From: Lachnospiraceae bacterium
GTDB taxonomy: Bacteria; Bacillota; Clostridia; Lachnospirales; Lachnospiraceae
Length of the DNA stretch: 64,000 nt
Reading direction: 5' to 3'
NCBI GenBank assembly: GCA_024697595.1
Contig: JAILFK010000058.1
Location: forward strand, 1-64,000
This document shows, piece after piece, positions 9,006 through 17,676 of this stretch. The notes beneath the pieces are model-generated. The model was not told the DNA's origin. It ran no database searches and saw only the letters and a list, made by a program, of their open reading frames with translations. The position numbers and the translations under genes are program-made. Each line of letters starts with the position of its first letter. The stretch's first letter is position 1.

Positions 9006-11504
9006 TTATCTTGCAGCATCAAATTCCTTTTGAATTTTGCTATTTAAAATTGCATTAATAATATTTGCGCAGCACCAATCCAAATCTGCTTCTGTAAGCT
9101 TTCCCTCTTTTATTGCCCGTAATATTGGCTTAGTACTTTGCTTACCTCCAGGCATATGTAAATCATTACCGCCTTTTAATCCTTCAACGGGATCTGCAAG
9201 GCCATCCCAACTTGCAAACCAGTCAGTCATAATTACACCGTCAAATCCCCACTCATTTCGCATAAGTTTCATACAAAAATCATCTGAAGCTGCGGAATAC
9301 TGCTCATTGGTCATATTATAGCTTGTCATAACTGCCTTAGCATCGCCCTCTCGAACTGCTATTTCAAACCCTCTCAGATAAATCTCTCGAAGCGCTCTTT
9401 CATTAACATACGCACTCATATTACATCTTTCAAACTCCTGATTATTGCAACAATAATGCTTTATTGTAACATAACATCCCTCATGCTTTTGAACACCTCT
9501 AGCAATCGCTGCAGCCGTCCTTCCTGAAATTACTGGATCTTCACTGTAATATTCATAATTTCGACCACAAAGTGGATTCCTGTGAATATTCATACCAGGA
9601 GCCAACCAAAATGTCACTCCATATTCTTCCATCTCAGTCCCCACTGCATCTCCCATCTTCTCAATCAATTCCTGATTCCAGGTCTGTGCCACAGCAGTTC
9701 CCACTGGAAAGGCAGTTGCATACTGATATAGGGGTGTATCTTTGGACAAATCAGCATACATTAATTTCATCAGAAGCCCGCCTTGATTTTCCATAATCTC
9801 CATCATGGACTCTGCCTGCTTTATTTTTCCTTTTTTATTCATTCCGCATACTCTGGTTAATCTTAAACCAGCAGGTCCATCTGCAAGAGCTACATTTACA
9901 AGACCTTTTTTTACAAGCTTCGATGTGGTAAAAGCTGCCGCCCCTGGAACATCTATGTATTTAGACCCTCCCATCATGTCCATAATACCTGTCCCAGCAA
10001 CCAAGGATACTTTCTCCTCCAAAGACATGCTGCTCAATAACTTGTCAATTCTATCGGATTGCTTTCTCTTTGGTTTATCATAATTATATTTTGTGCATGG
10101 AATTGCTTTGGCATCCATTACGATAATTTCCATATCCTGTGGATACTCTCGAAGTAATTGGTCGCCCTCACGATGTAATATCTCCATGTCATCTTGTCTA
10201 GGATTAGGCGCCACATTTGTACATTTACTAACTACCACATCCTCATTTATCTCAACAACTCCTGCACATATTGTATTTCTTGAATCTATACCAACACGAA
10301 TTATATATAATCCCTTCTCCAATATGTAAGATGCACTATCCTGATCATAAGCTGCCAAATCTCTTATATCAAAAGAAATCTTAACCTTCTCCACACCAAA
10401 TGGTTCTAGCATAGATGTCTTGGCATATGCCACAAGGGATTGAGCTTCTCTCTCAATTTTATTTGAAGGACAGCTTACATATATCTGCGCAGTTTCCTTG
10501 CCAGCATAAATATTACCTATGTTTCTAATTGTTGCTATAACGTCGATTATGTTTCTATTTACTGCCACCTTGCAATCACTTATATCAAAATTTGTATAAC
10601 TAAGTCCATACCCAAATGGATATCTAGGCTCTACACCAAATGAATCATAATAACGATATCCTACATAAATATCCTCCTTGTACTCTGCATGAAGCACATC
10701 CCCATCTAAATAACTAAATTTATCTCCATAAGGAATCTGATCATAAGATTTAATCCATGTATCTGTCAAATGACCTGATGGATTGACTTTTCCTAGCAAC
10801 ACATCTGCCAAGGCACACCCTGTAGCCTGTCCTTGCTGCCCAAGATAAACAATTGCATTTATACCAATCTCATCAATAGCACTCAAGTCTATTATTCCCC
10901 CTATATTTATCACCAATATAAGCTTATCATAATACCCTCTTGCAATCTTTAAATTTTCAATTTCAATTGGAGATAAATTCATATCACCTCGCTCAATTCT
11001 CTTGTCATAACACTCTCCTGCCTGACGAGACACCACATATATACATGTATCAGACTTACTATTCTCTAAATCCGACTTAGTGAGTATTCGTCCATATGGA
11101 TACTCAAAGGGATCAGACATTATATTAATCATATCTGCCGCATTAAGTTTTATCGGATTTGTTTTCATTTGATGAGTTTTGTTATACTCGCTCTTGGCCT
11201 CAGTCATCTCTTTTACATATGCTTCCGACCAAGCCTCACAACTCGAAGTTAATCCCGCCATATCAAGACCTTCCTTGATTCCAATTGTATGACGTTCATT
11301 TACCTCGCCTGAACCTGTTCCACCTTTGAAGTTTTTAGCGACTCCCGCTCCAAAAAGTGCCACATGTCCCTTCTCAAGAGGAAGCGTCCCATCATTTTCC
11401 AATAGTACAATAGATTCACTTGCCACTTCATATGCAACCTGTGCATTGTGTTTCTCTGTTACAGTCTCCCCCGAAGATGTTCTAAGTTTAATTATTTCTG
11501 ACAT
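9006..11504 (-). CDS. GH3 beta-glucosidase with permuted domain order
   Basis: An 832-residue family 3 glycoside hydrolase whose domains are in reversed order. The alpha/beta sandwich (normally C-terminal) comes first (about 1-310, starting with SIVLLENDGTLPLEKG). A fibronectin-III-like domain follows (about 330-440), and the catalytic barrel is last (about 490-825). The barrel has the nucleophile motif VIMTDW (Asp near 760) and the substrate motif KHYCCNNQEFER. This inverted order is known from Butyrivibrio fibrisolvens and Ruminococcus albus beta-glucosidases. It has no signal peptide, so it should act on imported glucosides. Its start lies 3 bp after the stop of the GPH symporter, giving an uptake-and-cleavage operon. 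Confidence 0.9.
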   Translation of the reverse strand: MSEIIKLRTSSGETVTEKHNAQVAYEVASESIVLLENDGTLPLEKGHVALFGAGVAKNFKGGTGSGEVNERHTIGIKEGLDMAGLTSSCEAWSEAYVKEMTEAKSEYNKTHQMKTNPIKLNAADMINIMSDPFEYPYGRILTKSDLENSKSDTCIYVVSRQAGECYDKRIERGDMNLSPIEIENLKIARGYYDKLILVINIGGIIDLSAIDEIGINAIVYLGQQGQATGCALADVLLGKVNPSGHLTDTWIKSYDQIPYGDKFSYLDGDVLHAEYKEDIYVGYRYYDSFGVEPRYPFGYGLSYTNFDISDCKVAVNRNIIDVIATIRNIGNIYAGKETAQIYVSCPSNKIEREAQSLVAYAKTSMLEPFGVEKVKISFDIRDLAAYDQDSASYILEKGLYIIRVGIDSRNTICAGVVEINEDVVVSKCTNVAPNPRQDDMEILHREGDQLLREYPQDMEIIVMDAKAIPCTKYNYDKPKRKQSDRIDKLLSSMSLEEKVSLVAGTGIMDMMGGSKYIDVPGAAAFTTSKLVKKGLVNVALADGPAGLRLTRVCGMNKKGKIKQAESMMEIMENQGGLLMKLMYADLSKDTPLYQYATAFPVGTAVAQTWNQELIEKMGDAVGTEMEEYGVTFWLAPGMNIHRNPLCGRNYEYYSEDPVISGRTAAAIARGVQKHEGCYVTIKHYCCNNQEFERCNMSAYVNERALREIYLRGFEIAVREGDAKAVMTSYNMTNEQYSAASDDFCMKLMRNEWGFDGVIMTDWFASWDGLADPVEGLKGGNDLHMPGGKQSTKPILRAIKEGKLTEADLDWCCANIINAILNSKIQKEFDAAR

Positions 11505-11507
11505 TAC

Positions 11508-12899
11508 CTATCCTCTTTTCTTTTTCAAATCAGCTTTAATTCTTGGCATTTCCTTGTCTATCTTAAACATTATCGCCAGTACAAGCATAACAACCATAAG
11601 CACAAGTGGGATAATGTTAAACAATGTCTTAATTGAAGCAATCGCTGTAGCGCTCTGCACTGCCATTGCCCCATTGTATCCTGCGACTCCCATAATGACA
11701 CCTACTAAACCGGATGCAACTCCTGCTCCTACTTTTGAAGAAAATGCAACAACAGAATTGAGCATTCCCTCGATTCTGGTTCCAGTCTTCCACTCACCGT
11801 AGTCCATGCAATCAATAATGTATATAGATCCCATCATGGTTATTGGAATAATCGCTACTCCTGAAATCAAGGAGCCCACAAGTAAAGTAATCATATTAGT
11901 TCCACCCAAAAATCTTATTGCGTAACCTACAATACCCATTACAGCTCCAATCTTGATCAACTTTACTGTGCCAAATTTTCCAGATAACATTGGGAACAGC
12001 ATCAACACTATAGGTGTAACAATACTTGCCAGAGATACTACTGAAGCAAGTCCAATATCTCCTACAACGTATTTAAAATAATATGTATTTACAGCTGTAC
12101 CAATATTTGTGACAAATTGAGCCACAAGCATCATTGCTGCAAAAATCCAAATATATTTATTTTTTATAATGCAGGATATGCTCTCTTTTACAGATAACTT
12201 TCTCTGATTGTATGTATCAGCCTCCTGTTGAGACTCTGTCACTACCTCTTTCACAAAGATAAATCTACCAAGACCAATAATTGCAAGAGGTACTCCAAAA
12301 CTGGCAGCAATAACTGTCCACCCTTCTTTTGTCGCGCCGATTCCTGCTATAAGTTGTGGCAACAAAATTGATATAATAATAGAAGTAAACATAATAACTG
12401 TACCGTTAAACGACATTACAGACACTCGATTCTTCTGTGATCTAATACTTCTAGATAGATAAACAGCATCTCCTCCATTCAAAAATGTAGCAAAAATCGA
12501 GTTAATCAATGTATACATTACTAGAACAAATATCGCCTTACCAACCATACTCAAATCCGGAGCAGAAAACAATATAATTGTTAATATCCATACCAGCACT
12601 ATGCATATCTCATAAGGACGCGCCTTACCGAATCGCGTATTAGTCTTATCAATAATAAAACCAACAATAACATCCGTTACACCATCAAATAGCTTCGAAC
12701 CCAAAAGCAATGATCCTACTAAACCAGCCGACATACCAAGCATATCTGTGCAATAATATGTCAACTGCATTATAAGCAATGCATTAATTGCAAGGGCTAG
12801 TCCTCTTGATGTCCACGCCCATTTTACATAACGTGGCAAAACTTCATTTTCCGCGGTTGTGTTTTTATCCAACCAATTTGGCTTAATCTTTTCCTTCAT
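11508..12899 (-). CDS. GPH-family sugar:cation symporter (MelB-like)
   Basis: A 463-residue protein with about twelve membrane helices. It has the glycoside-pentoside-hexuronide family traits: an N-terminal YYCTDMLGMSAGLVGSLLL, KLFDGVTDVIVGFIIDKT with the acidic cation-site residues, and RFGKARPYE in the first cytoplasmic loop. It should import a sugar or glucoside with Na+ or H+. The next gene is a cytoplasmic GH3 beta-glucosidase, so a beta-glucoside such as cellobiose is the likely substrate. GGAGGG precedes the start. An AraC-type gene is divergent 140 bp away and is the likely regulator. Confidence 0.9.
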   Translation of the reverse strand: MKEKIKPNWLDKNTTAENEVLPRYVKWAWTSRGLALAINALLIMQLTYYCTDMLGMSAGLVGSLLLGSKLFDGVTDVIVGFIIDKTNTRFGKARPYEICIVLVWILTIILFSAPDLSMVGKAIFVLVMYTLINSIFATFLNGGDAVYLSRSIRSQKNRVSVMSFNGTVIMFTSIIISILLPQLIAGIGATKEGWTVIAASFGVPLAIIGLGRFIFVKEVVTESQQEADTYNQRKLSVKESISCIIKNKYIWIFAAMMLVAQFVTNIGTAVNTYYFKYVVGDIGLASVVSLASIVTPIVLMLFPMLSGKFGTVKLIKIGAVMGIVGYAIRFLGGTNMITLLVGSLISGVAIIPITMMGSIYIIDCMDYGEWKTGTRIEGMLNSVVAFSSKVGAGVASGLVGVIMGVAGYNGAMAVQSATAIASIKTLFNIIPLVLMVVMLVLAIMFKIDKEMPRIKADLKKKRG

Positions 12900-12973
12900 T
12901 ACAATTTCCCTCCATACATATTTAATGTAAGAGAATAATAATATATAAATTTCGCCAACACATTTAGTAAATT

Positions 12974-13033
12974 AGTTAAAAATGTAATTTTTTTAACTTT
13001 TATCTTTATATTTATTTTTTTAAATCGTATAAT
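12974..13033. promoter_or_regulatory. Divergent AraC/symporter control region with inverted repeat
   Basis: AGTTAAAAA (12974-12982) and TTTTTAACT (12990-12998) form perfect 9-bp arms around 7 bp, a candidate regulator site, though the region is very AT-rich. TATAAT at 13028-13033 is a good -10 for the AraC gene, but it lies only six bases before the start codon at 13040. The -35 is weak (TTTATA, 13005-13010). Confidence 0.4.
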
Positions 13034-13039
13034 AAGCTT

Positions 13040-14269
13040 ATGGAAAAGTTAGAATATTTTTTACCAAAGACAAAATCTAGTAAAATACTATTTATGCTTC
13101 AATCTATAACCTCAGTCACCGGATTACAGGCCACTGTATATGACCAAAATCTAACGAGTTATAGTTTATGCAGTGCTCAAGAAAATATTTTCAAGAACTT
13201 CTTTCTTTTGAACTGTAAATTTGATCTTGAATCAATAATAAAAGGACAGGATATTTCACCATATGAATATACTGATGCCTTATTTTTGTCATGGGTCATT
13301 ATCCCCTTAAATAATAGCAATTCTATCCTAGTACTAGGTCCAACCCTCAATTCAGATTTAAACACCAATATATTACAACGTAAACTAGAATACTCAAGTA
13401 TGAGCATAAAATCTCAAATTGAATTCCAAAAAATGATAAAGCAAATACCTGTTATTGTTGATACGCAATTAATAAAATACGCTTCAATAATCTATAATTC
13501 TATCTATGATATATCAACACCAACCTACATATTACATAATAATGCAGACAGTAACAAACTGACTAATTCCACCTTTAATGATTTGTTTGAAAAGAATAAT
13601 ATATCAACCTTTCACGGCTCAAGATTGTTTGAACAAGAAATGAAACATTGTATTAGTCACGGAATAAAAAAAGATTTTTTTTCTTATACTACAAATAATA
13701 ATGATGTTGTTGTTGGAAATATGGTTCCTGATAATCCTCTACGCCAGTACCAGGATATGATAATAATTCTTGTTGCACTAGCGGCAAGAGCTGCTATTGA
13801 TGGTGGAATGGATGGAGACCTTGCATACACATACTCAGATTTATTTATTCAAAAAATAGAAGCTTGCGAAAATACAAATGATCTCATTTCATTAACTCCT
13901 CAAATATATAATACATATACCGATGCAGTTATAGATGCACAATCAAGCAATTATTCTTCATTAGTAAAATATATTACGTCCTACATCAAAAATAATATTT
14001 ACAAAAATATACAATTACAAGAAATGGCGGATATTTTAGGATATGATATGTACTATATGTCTAGACTTTTTAAAAAAGAGACTGGCACGACAGTCAAGAA
14101 ATATATTATTACAGAAAAGATAAATATCGCCAAGTTACTACTTGTCAATACAAATTTACCTATAATTGAAATAAGCGAGCAGTTGAATTTCTGCTCGCCA
14201 TCATATTTCAATAGTCAGTTCAAGAATATTGTAGGCACTACACCTCTACAATATAGACTCAACAACTAA
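13040..14269 (+). CDS. AraC-family transcriptional regulator
   Basis: A 409-residue regulator. The last 100 residues form two helix-turn-helix motifs of the AraC/XylS type (LQEMADILGYDMYYMSRLFKKETG, then IIEISEQLNFCSPSYFNSQFK). The first 290 residues form an unrecognised sensory part with no membrane segment. It is divergent from the GPH symporter and beta-glucosidase genes and most likely activates them in response to the sugar. No Shine-Dalgarno sequence precedes the ATG, and the best -10 is only six bases away, so the messenger may be leaderless. The convergent ANTAR gene ends 25 bp downstream. Confidence 0.88.
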   Translation: MEKLEYFLPKTKSSKILFMLQSITSVTGLQATVYDQNLTSYSLCSAQENIFKNFFLLNCKFDLESIIKGQDISPYEYTDALFLSWVIIPLNNSNSILVLGPTLNSDLNTNILQRKLEYSSMSIKSQIEFQKMIKQIPVIVDTQLIKYASIIYNSIYDISTPTYILHNNADSNKLTNSTFNDLFEKNNISTFHGSRLFEQEMKHCISHGIKKDFFSYTTNNNDVVVGNMVPDNPLRQYQDMIIILVALAARAAIDGGMDGDLAYTYSDLFIQKIEACENTNDLISLTPQIYNTYTDAVIDAQSSNYSSLVKYITSYIKNNIYKNIQLQEMADILGYDMYYMSRLFKKETGTTVKKYIITEKINIAKLLLVNTNLPIIEISEQLNFCSPSYFNSQFKNIVGTTPLQYRLNN

Positions 14270-14294
14270 TTATATAGTTTTTTTAATAGCCCGC

Positions 14295-14831
14295 TTATCC
14301 ACTATTTTCCTCAAGAATCATCTTGGCCACATCAACGAAACTCTTTCTCGAATCCATACTTATTTTCTGGATAAATCGAAAGGCATCCGGTTCTGTCATA
14401 TCACGACTCTCCATAAGTTTCGCCTTGGCATCATCGATAATCTGCTGTTCCTCAGGTGTTCTAAGTCGCCGCTTCTTTTCCTTTTTCTTCTGAGGTTTTA
14501 CAACCTCCTTGATTTTTTCAATCAAGTTCTCTGTGGGAAAAGGCATCAATAGATTTTTCACATTCGATGCAATGGGGACAAGGTCCGCATCCTTGGTAAG
14601 CAAAATCACCCCTACTCTGGGCGGTAGATAATTTACCAATTCCTCGTATCCCATATCCTGCAACTTCTTTACACAAATCACAAGACTCACATCTTGATTA
14701 TCCACCATATTTAAAATTTCAGCACCGTGATGACATATAATCACGTCCTCCCAGAATCCACTGGTCTTGATAATCTCTCGAATTCTAATAGCATTTTCCG
14801 GCTTGGGCAATGAAACAATTATACTACCCAT
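14295..14831 (-). CDS. ANTAR-domain RNA-binding antiterminator with a degenerate receiver
   Basis: A 178-residue protein: a receiver-like fold (about 1-115), a lysine-rich linker (KPQKKKEKKRR) and a C-terminal ANTAR domain (about 120-175, with DDAKAKLMESRDMTEPDAFRFI and the typical late SFVDVAKMIL). ANTAR domains bind paired RNA hairpins and prevent terminator formation. The receiver lacks the acidic pocket near residues 8-11, and position 53, where the phosphoacceptor Asp is expected, is Cys in LVICVKK. Phosphorylation control is therefore unlikely. It is the last gene of pyrG-gltB-gltD-glnA-ANTAR, 11 bp after glnA with a GGAGG site. ANTAR proteins beside glutamine synthetase commonly control nitrogen genes in clostridia. 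Confidence 0.88.
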   Translation of the reverse strand: MGSIIVSLPKPENAIRIREIIKTSGFWEDVIICHHGAEILNMVDNQDVSLVICVKKLQDMGYEELVNYLPPRVGVILLTKDADLVPIASNVKNLLMPFPTENLIEKIKEVVKPQKKKEKKRRLRTPEEQQIIDDAKAKLMESRDMTEPDAFRFIQKISMDSRKSFVDVAKMILEENSG

Positions 14832-14842
14832 ATAGACCTCCG

Positions 14843-16129
14843 CTACATTCTTGTTAGATATCTATCAAGTTCCCATTCTGACACAGACTTCATATACTCA
14901 TCCCATTCATTATTCTTGATCTCATTGTAAATATTTATAAATTCATCTCCTAAGGCTTCGCGCAAACACTTATCCTCAGCAAATGCATCAATGGCAATCT
15001 TTAGGTTGCCTGGAAGAATTTCAACTCCGTCCTCGCTCTCATCTATATCAACACCTGCTGACATATGATTTTCTACGCCGTCTAATCCTGCTGATATCAC
15101 AGCTGCCATAAGCAAGTATGGATTGCTAGCTCCATCAGGAGTTCTAATCTTGACCTTTACATCACCAAAACTTGTATCGATTGTTACCATGGCATTGTCA
15201 TTTCTCTCAGACCAACCAATCTCAGATGGTGCTCCATATCCACCAAGTAATCTCTTATAAGAATTTACAATAGGATTTGAAATAGCACTCAATGCCTTGG
15301 CATGATGCATTATTCCTGCCACAAACTCATAGGCAATATCTGATATGCCACCGTCCGGATTTCTGAAAATATTTTTTCCATCCTTCATAAGTACAAAGTT
15401 GGTATGCATTCCTGCTCCTGCATCCTCCGTCTTTGGCTTTGGCATAAATGTGGCGTAAAGTCCAAATCTCTTGGCTACAGATCTAACTGCAAATCTAAAG
15501 GTTTGGATATCATCTGCACACTTTAGAGCCTCACGCTCACCAAAGTCCACCTCATGCTGAGCTGGTGCATTTTCATGATGAGAAGAGAGCACATCAAAAT
15601 CCATCTTCTCAAGCATAAGCACAATATCTCTTCTTGCATTCTCACCAAAATCCACAGGTCCAACATCCATATATCCCGCTCTGTCATGGGAAATGGTTGT
15701 AGGTAATCCGTTATCATCTGTATGGAAAAGGAAAAATTCACACTCTGGATTTACCATAAATGTATATCCTTGGGCGCTTGATTTCTCAAGAACATTTTTC
15801 AAAATTCTTCTTGGGCTAAATGGAAAACATTTACCATCAGCAGTTCTTACATCACACACAAGTTTTGCAACTTTTTCCTGCTGTGGTCTCCATGGCAAGA
15901 TTACAAAAGTATCATAGTCAGGATGAAGATACAATGTACCTGGATAGAAGTATTCTTCACCAAAGACACCCTCCGCCTTAATCGGATACATATCCTCCAT
16001 TGCTCTCTCTAATTGATTCGGAGTGATGGCAATATTTTTTAAATTGCCCAAAATATCCGTAAACTGTAAACGGATAAATTCCACATCCTCCTCCTCAATC
16101 ATTCTTAAAATATCAGCTTTTGTTCTCAT
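14843..16129 (-). CDS. glnA: Glutamine synthetase type I
   Basis: Makes glutamine from glutamate, ammonia and ATP in the cytoplasm. It has 428 residues, the size of the GSI-alpha group. The N-terminal beta-grasp domain starts with VEFIRLQFTDILGNLKNI. The metal and substrate residues appear in NPECEFFLF, HHENAPAQHEVDFGE and GAGMHTN, and the ATP-site RTPDGASNPYL is intact. There is no adenylylation-type insertion, as expected for GSI-alpha, which is usually feedback-inhibited. It lies 29 bp after gltD and 11 bp before the ANTAR gene, so it belongs to the glutamate-synthase operon. A second, unrelated glutamine synthetase (type III) is encoded at 27316. Confidence 0.95.
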   Translation of the reverse strand: MRTKADILRMIEEEDVEFIRLQFTDILGNLKNIAITPNQLERAMEDMYPIKAEGVFGEEYFYPGTLYLHPDYDTFVILPWRPQQEKVAKLVCDVRTADGKCFPFSPRRILKNVLEKSSAQGYTFMVNPECEFFLFHTDDNGLPTTISHDRAGYMDVGPVDFGENARRDIVLMLEKMDFDVLSSHHENAPAQHEVDFGEREALKCADDIQTFRFAVRSVAKRFGLYATFMPKPKTEDAGAGMHTNFVLMKDGKNIFRNPDGGISDIAYEFVAGIMHHAKALSAISNPIVNSYKRLLGGYGAPSEIGWSERNDNAMVTIDTSFGDVKVKIRTPDGASNPYLLMAAVISAGLDGVENHMSAGVDIDESEDGVEILPGNLKIAIDAFAEDKCLREALGDEFINIYNEIKNNEWDEYMKSVSEWELDRYLTRM

Positions 16130-16158
16130 TAAATCATTCTCCTTCCCACATGATGATT

Positions 16159-17664
16159 CTACAAGTTTGAATAACCCATCAAGGACTCATCCACTGCTTT
16201 AGCGCAAGCTCGACCTTCTGCTATAGCCCACACAACAAGTGACTGTCCTCTATGCATATCTCCAGCTGTAAAAACTCGATCTCTAGAAGTAGCATAACCT
16301 TCATCAGTCTTTACATTTGTTCTCTCATTACATTCTACCTTAAAACTGTCTCGAACATAACCCTCTGAGCCCAAAAATCCTGCGGCAATCAAAACCATAT
16401 CTGCCTTTAATTCTCGCTCAGTTCCCTCAACTGGTACCATCATCATTCTACCAGACTTTTCATCCTTTTTAGACTCTAGAGAAACCACCTTCACTGCCTT
16501 TAGGTTATCCTTTTTATCCTTGATAAACTCTGTGATTGTAGTTTGATAAATTCTTGGATCCTCGCCAAATTTATATATAGCTTCCTCCTGACCGTAATCA
16601 GTCTTTAAGACCTTTGGCCACTCTGGCCATGGGTTGGACTCAAGTCTCTCTGTCGGTGCCTGTGGCATCATCTCAAGCTGAGTCACACTACTTGCTCCAA
16701 GTCTAATACTTGTTCCCACGCAATCATTTCCTGTATCACCGCCACCAACAACAATCACTTTCTTTCCCTTAAGGGATTTAAAACTGAAATCTGTTGCGGC
16801 CATCAATGCCTTGGAATCATAATCTAAATCCATAAGTTTTTTAGATACTTCCTTCAAGAAATCTACTGCAAAATAGATTCCCTTGGCATCTCTTCCTGGC
16901 GAATTTAAATCTCTAGGATTTGAGGCACCACAACATAAAACAACTCTGTCATACTTAGCGAGAAGTTCCTCACCTGTCACGTCAACACCTACATTTACAC
17001 TACACTTAAACTCCACACCTGCTGCCTCTAAAAGCTTCACTCTTCTATCGATAATTCTCTTGTCAAGCTTCATATTTGGAATACCATAGCGAAGCAAACC
17101 ACCTACTCTATCACTTCTCTCAAACACAGTTACCTTGTGTCCTCTGCGATTGAGCATCTGTGCTGTTGAAAGTCCTGACGGGCCACTTCCTATAATTGCA
17201 ACAGTTTTACCTGTTCTTATCTTTGGTTCTTCCTCCTTTACCAAATCATGAGCATAGGCATACTCAATAATAGCCTTCTCATTTTCCTTGGTTGATACAG
17301 GAGCTGTGTTGAGTCCACAGGTACAAGCATTTTCACACAAAGCAGGACATACATGTGAAGTAAACTCTGGTAATCCATGAGTTTTAGAAAGTCTATTGTA
17401 TGCAGCCTCCCATTTTCCTTTGTACACCAATTCATTGGTCTCAGGTACAAGATTGTGAAGTGGACATCCACTTGCCATACCGGCAATCATTACTCCGGCT
17501 TGGCAAAAAGGAACACCACAATTCATACATCTCGCTCCTTGAAGTCTCTGTTCTTCCTCGTCTAATCTCAAATGAAATTCATCAAAATTTGTTATACGCG
17601 CCTTTGGCTCAACCACAGGTCCATCAACACGTGGGTAATCTAAAAATCCAGTTGCCTTTCCCAT
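16159..17664 (-). CDS. gltD: Glutamate synthase (NADPH) small subunit
   Basis: A 501-residue beta subunit that takes electrons from NAD(P)H and passes them through FAD and iron-sulfur clusters to the large subunit. The N-terminal cysteine motifs for two [4Fe-4S] clusters are CMNCGVPFCQAG and CPALCENACTCG. The FAD fold starts at VAIIGSGPSGLSTAQ (about 150) and the NADPH fold at KVIVVGGGDTGNDC (about 290). The length matches the E. coli protein. It begins 12 bp after gltB with AGGAGG and is co-transcribed with it. Confidence 0.95.
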   Translation of the reverse strand: MGKATGFLDYPRVDGPVVEPKARITNFDEFHLRLDEEEQRLQGARCMNCGVPFCQAGVMIAGMASGCPLHNLVPETNELVYKGKWEAAYNRLSKTHGLPEFTSHVCPALCENACTCGLNTAPVSTKENEKAIIEYAYAHDLVKEEEPKIRTGKTVAIIGSGPSGLSTAQMLNRRGHKVTVFERSDRVGGLLRYGIPNMKLDKRIIDRRVKLLEAAGVEFKCSVNVGVDVTGEELLAKYDRVVLCCGASNPRDLNSPGRDAKGIYFAVDFLKEVSKKLMDLDYDSKALMAATDFSFKSLKGKKVIVVGGGDTGNDCVGTSIRLGASSVTQLEMMPQAPTERLESNPWPEWPKVLKTDYGQEEAIYKFGEDPRIYQTTITEFIKDKKDNLKAVKVVSLESKKDEKSGRMMMVPVEGTERELKADMVLIAAGFLGSEGYVRDSFKVECNERTNVKTDEGYATSRDRVFTAGDMHRGQSLVVWAIAEGRACAKAVDESLMGYSNL

Positions 17665-17676
17665 CTCGAAATCCTC

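Noticed and set aside
9006..11504. Reversed domain order of the GH3 enzyme as an assembly or frameshift error
   Set aside because: The frame is continuous, has a proper start and operon position, and the permuted order is known in rumen bacteria.
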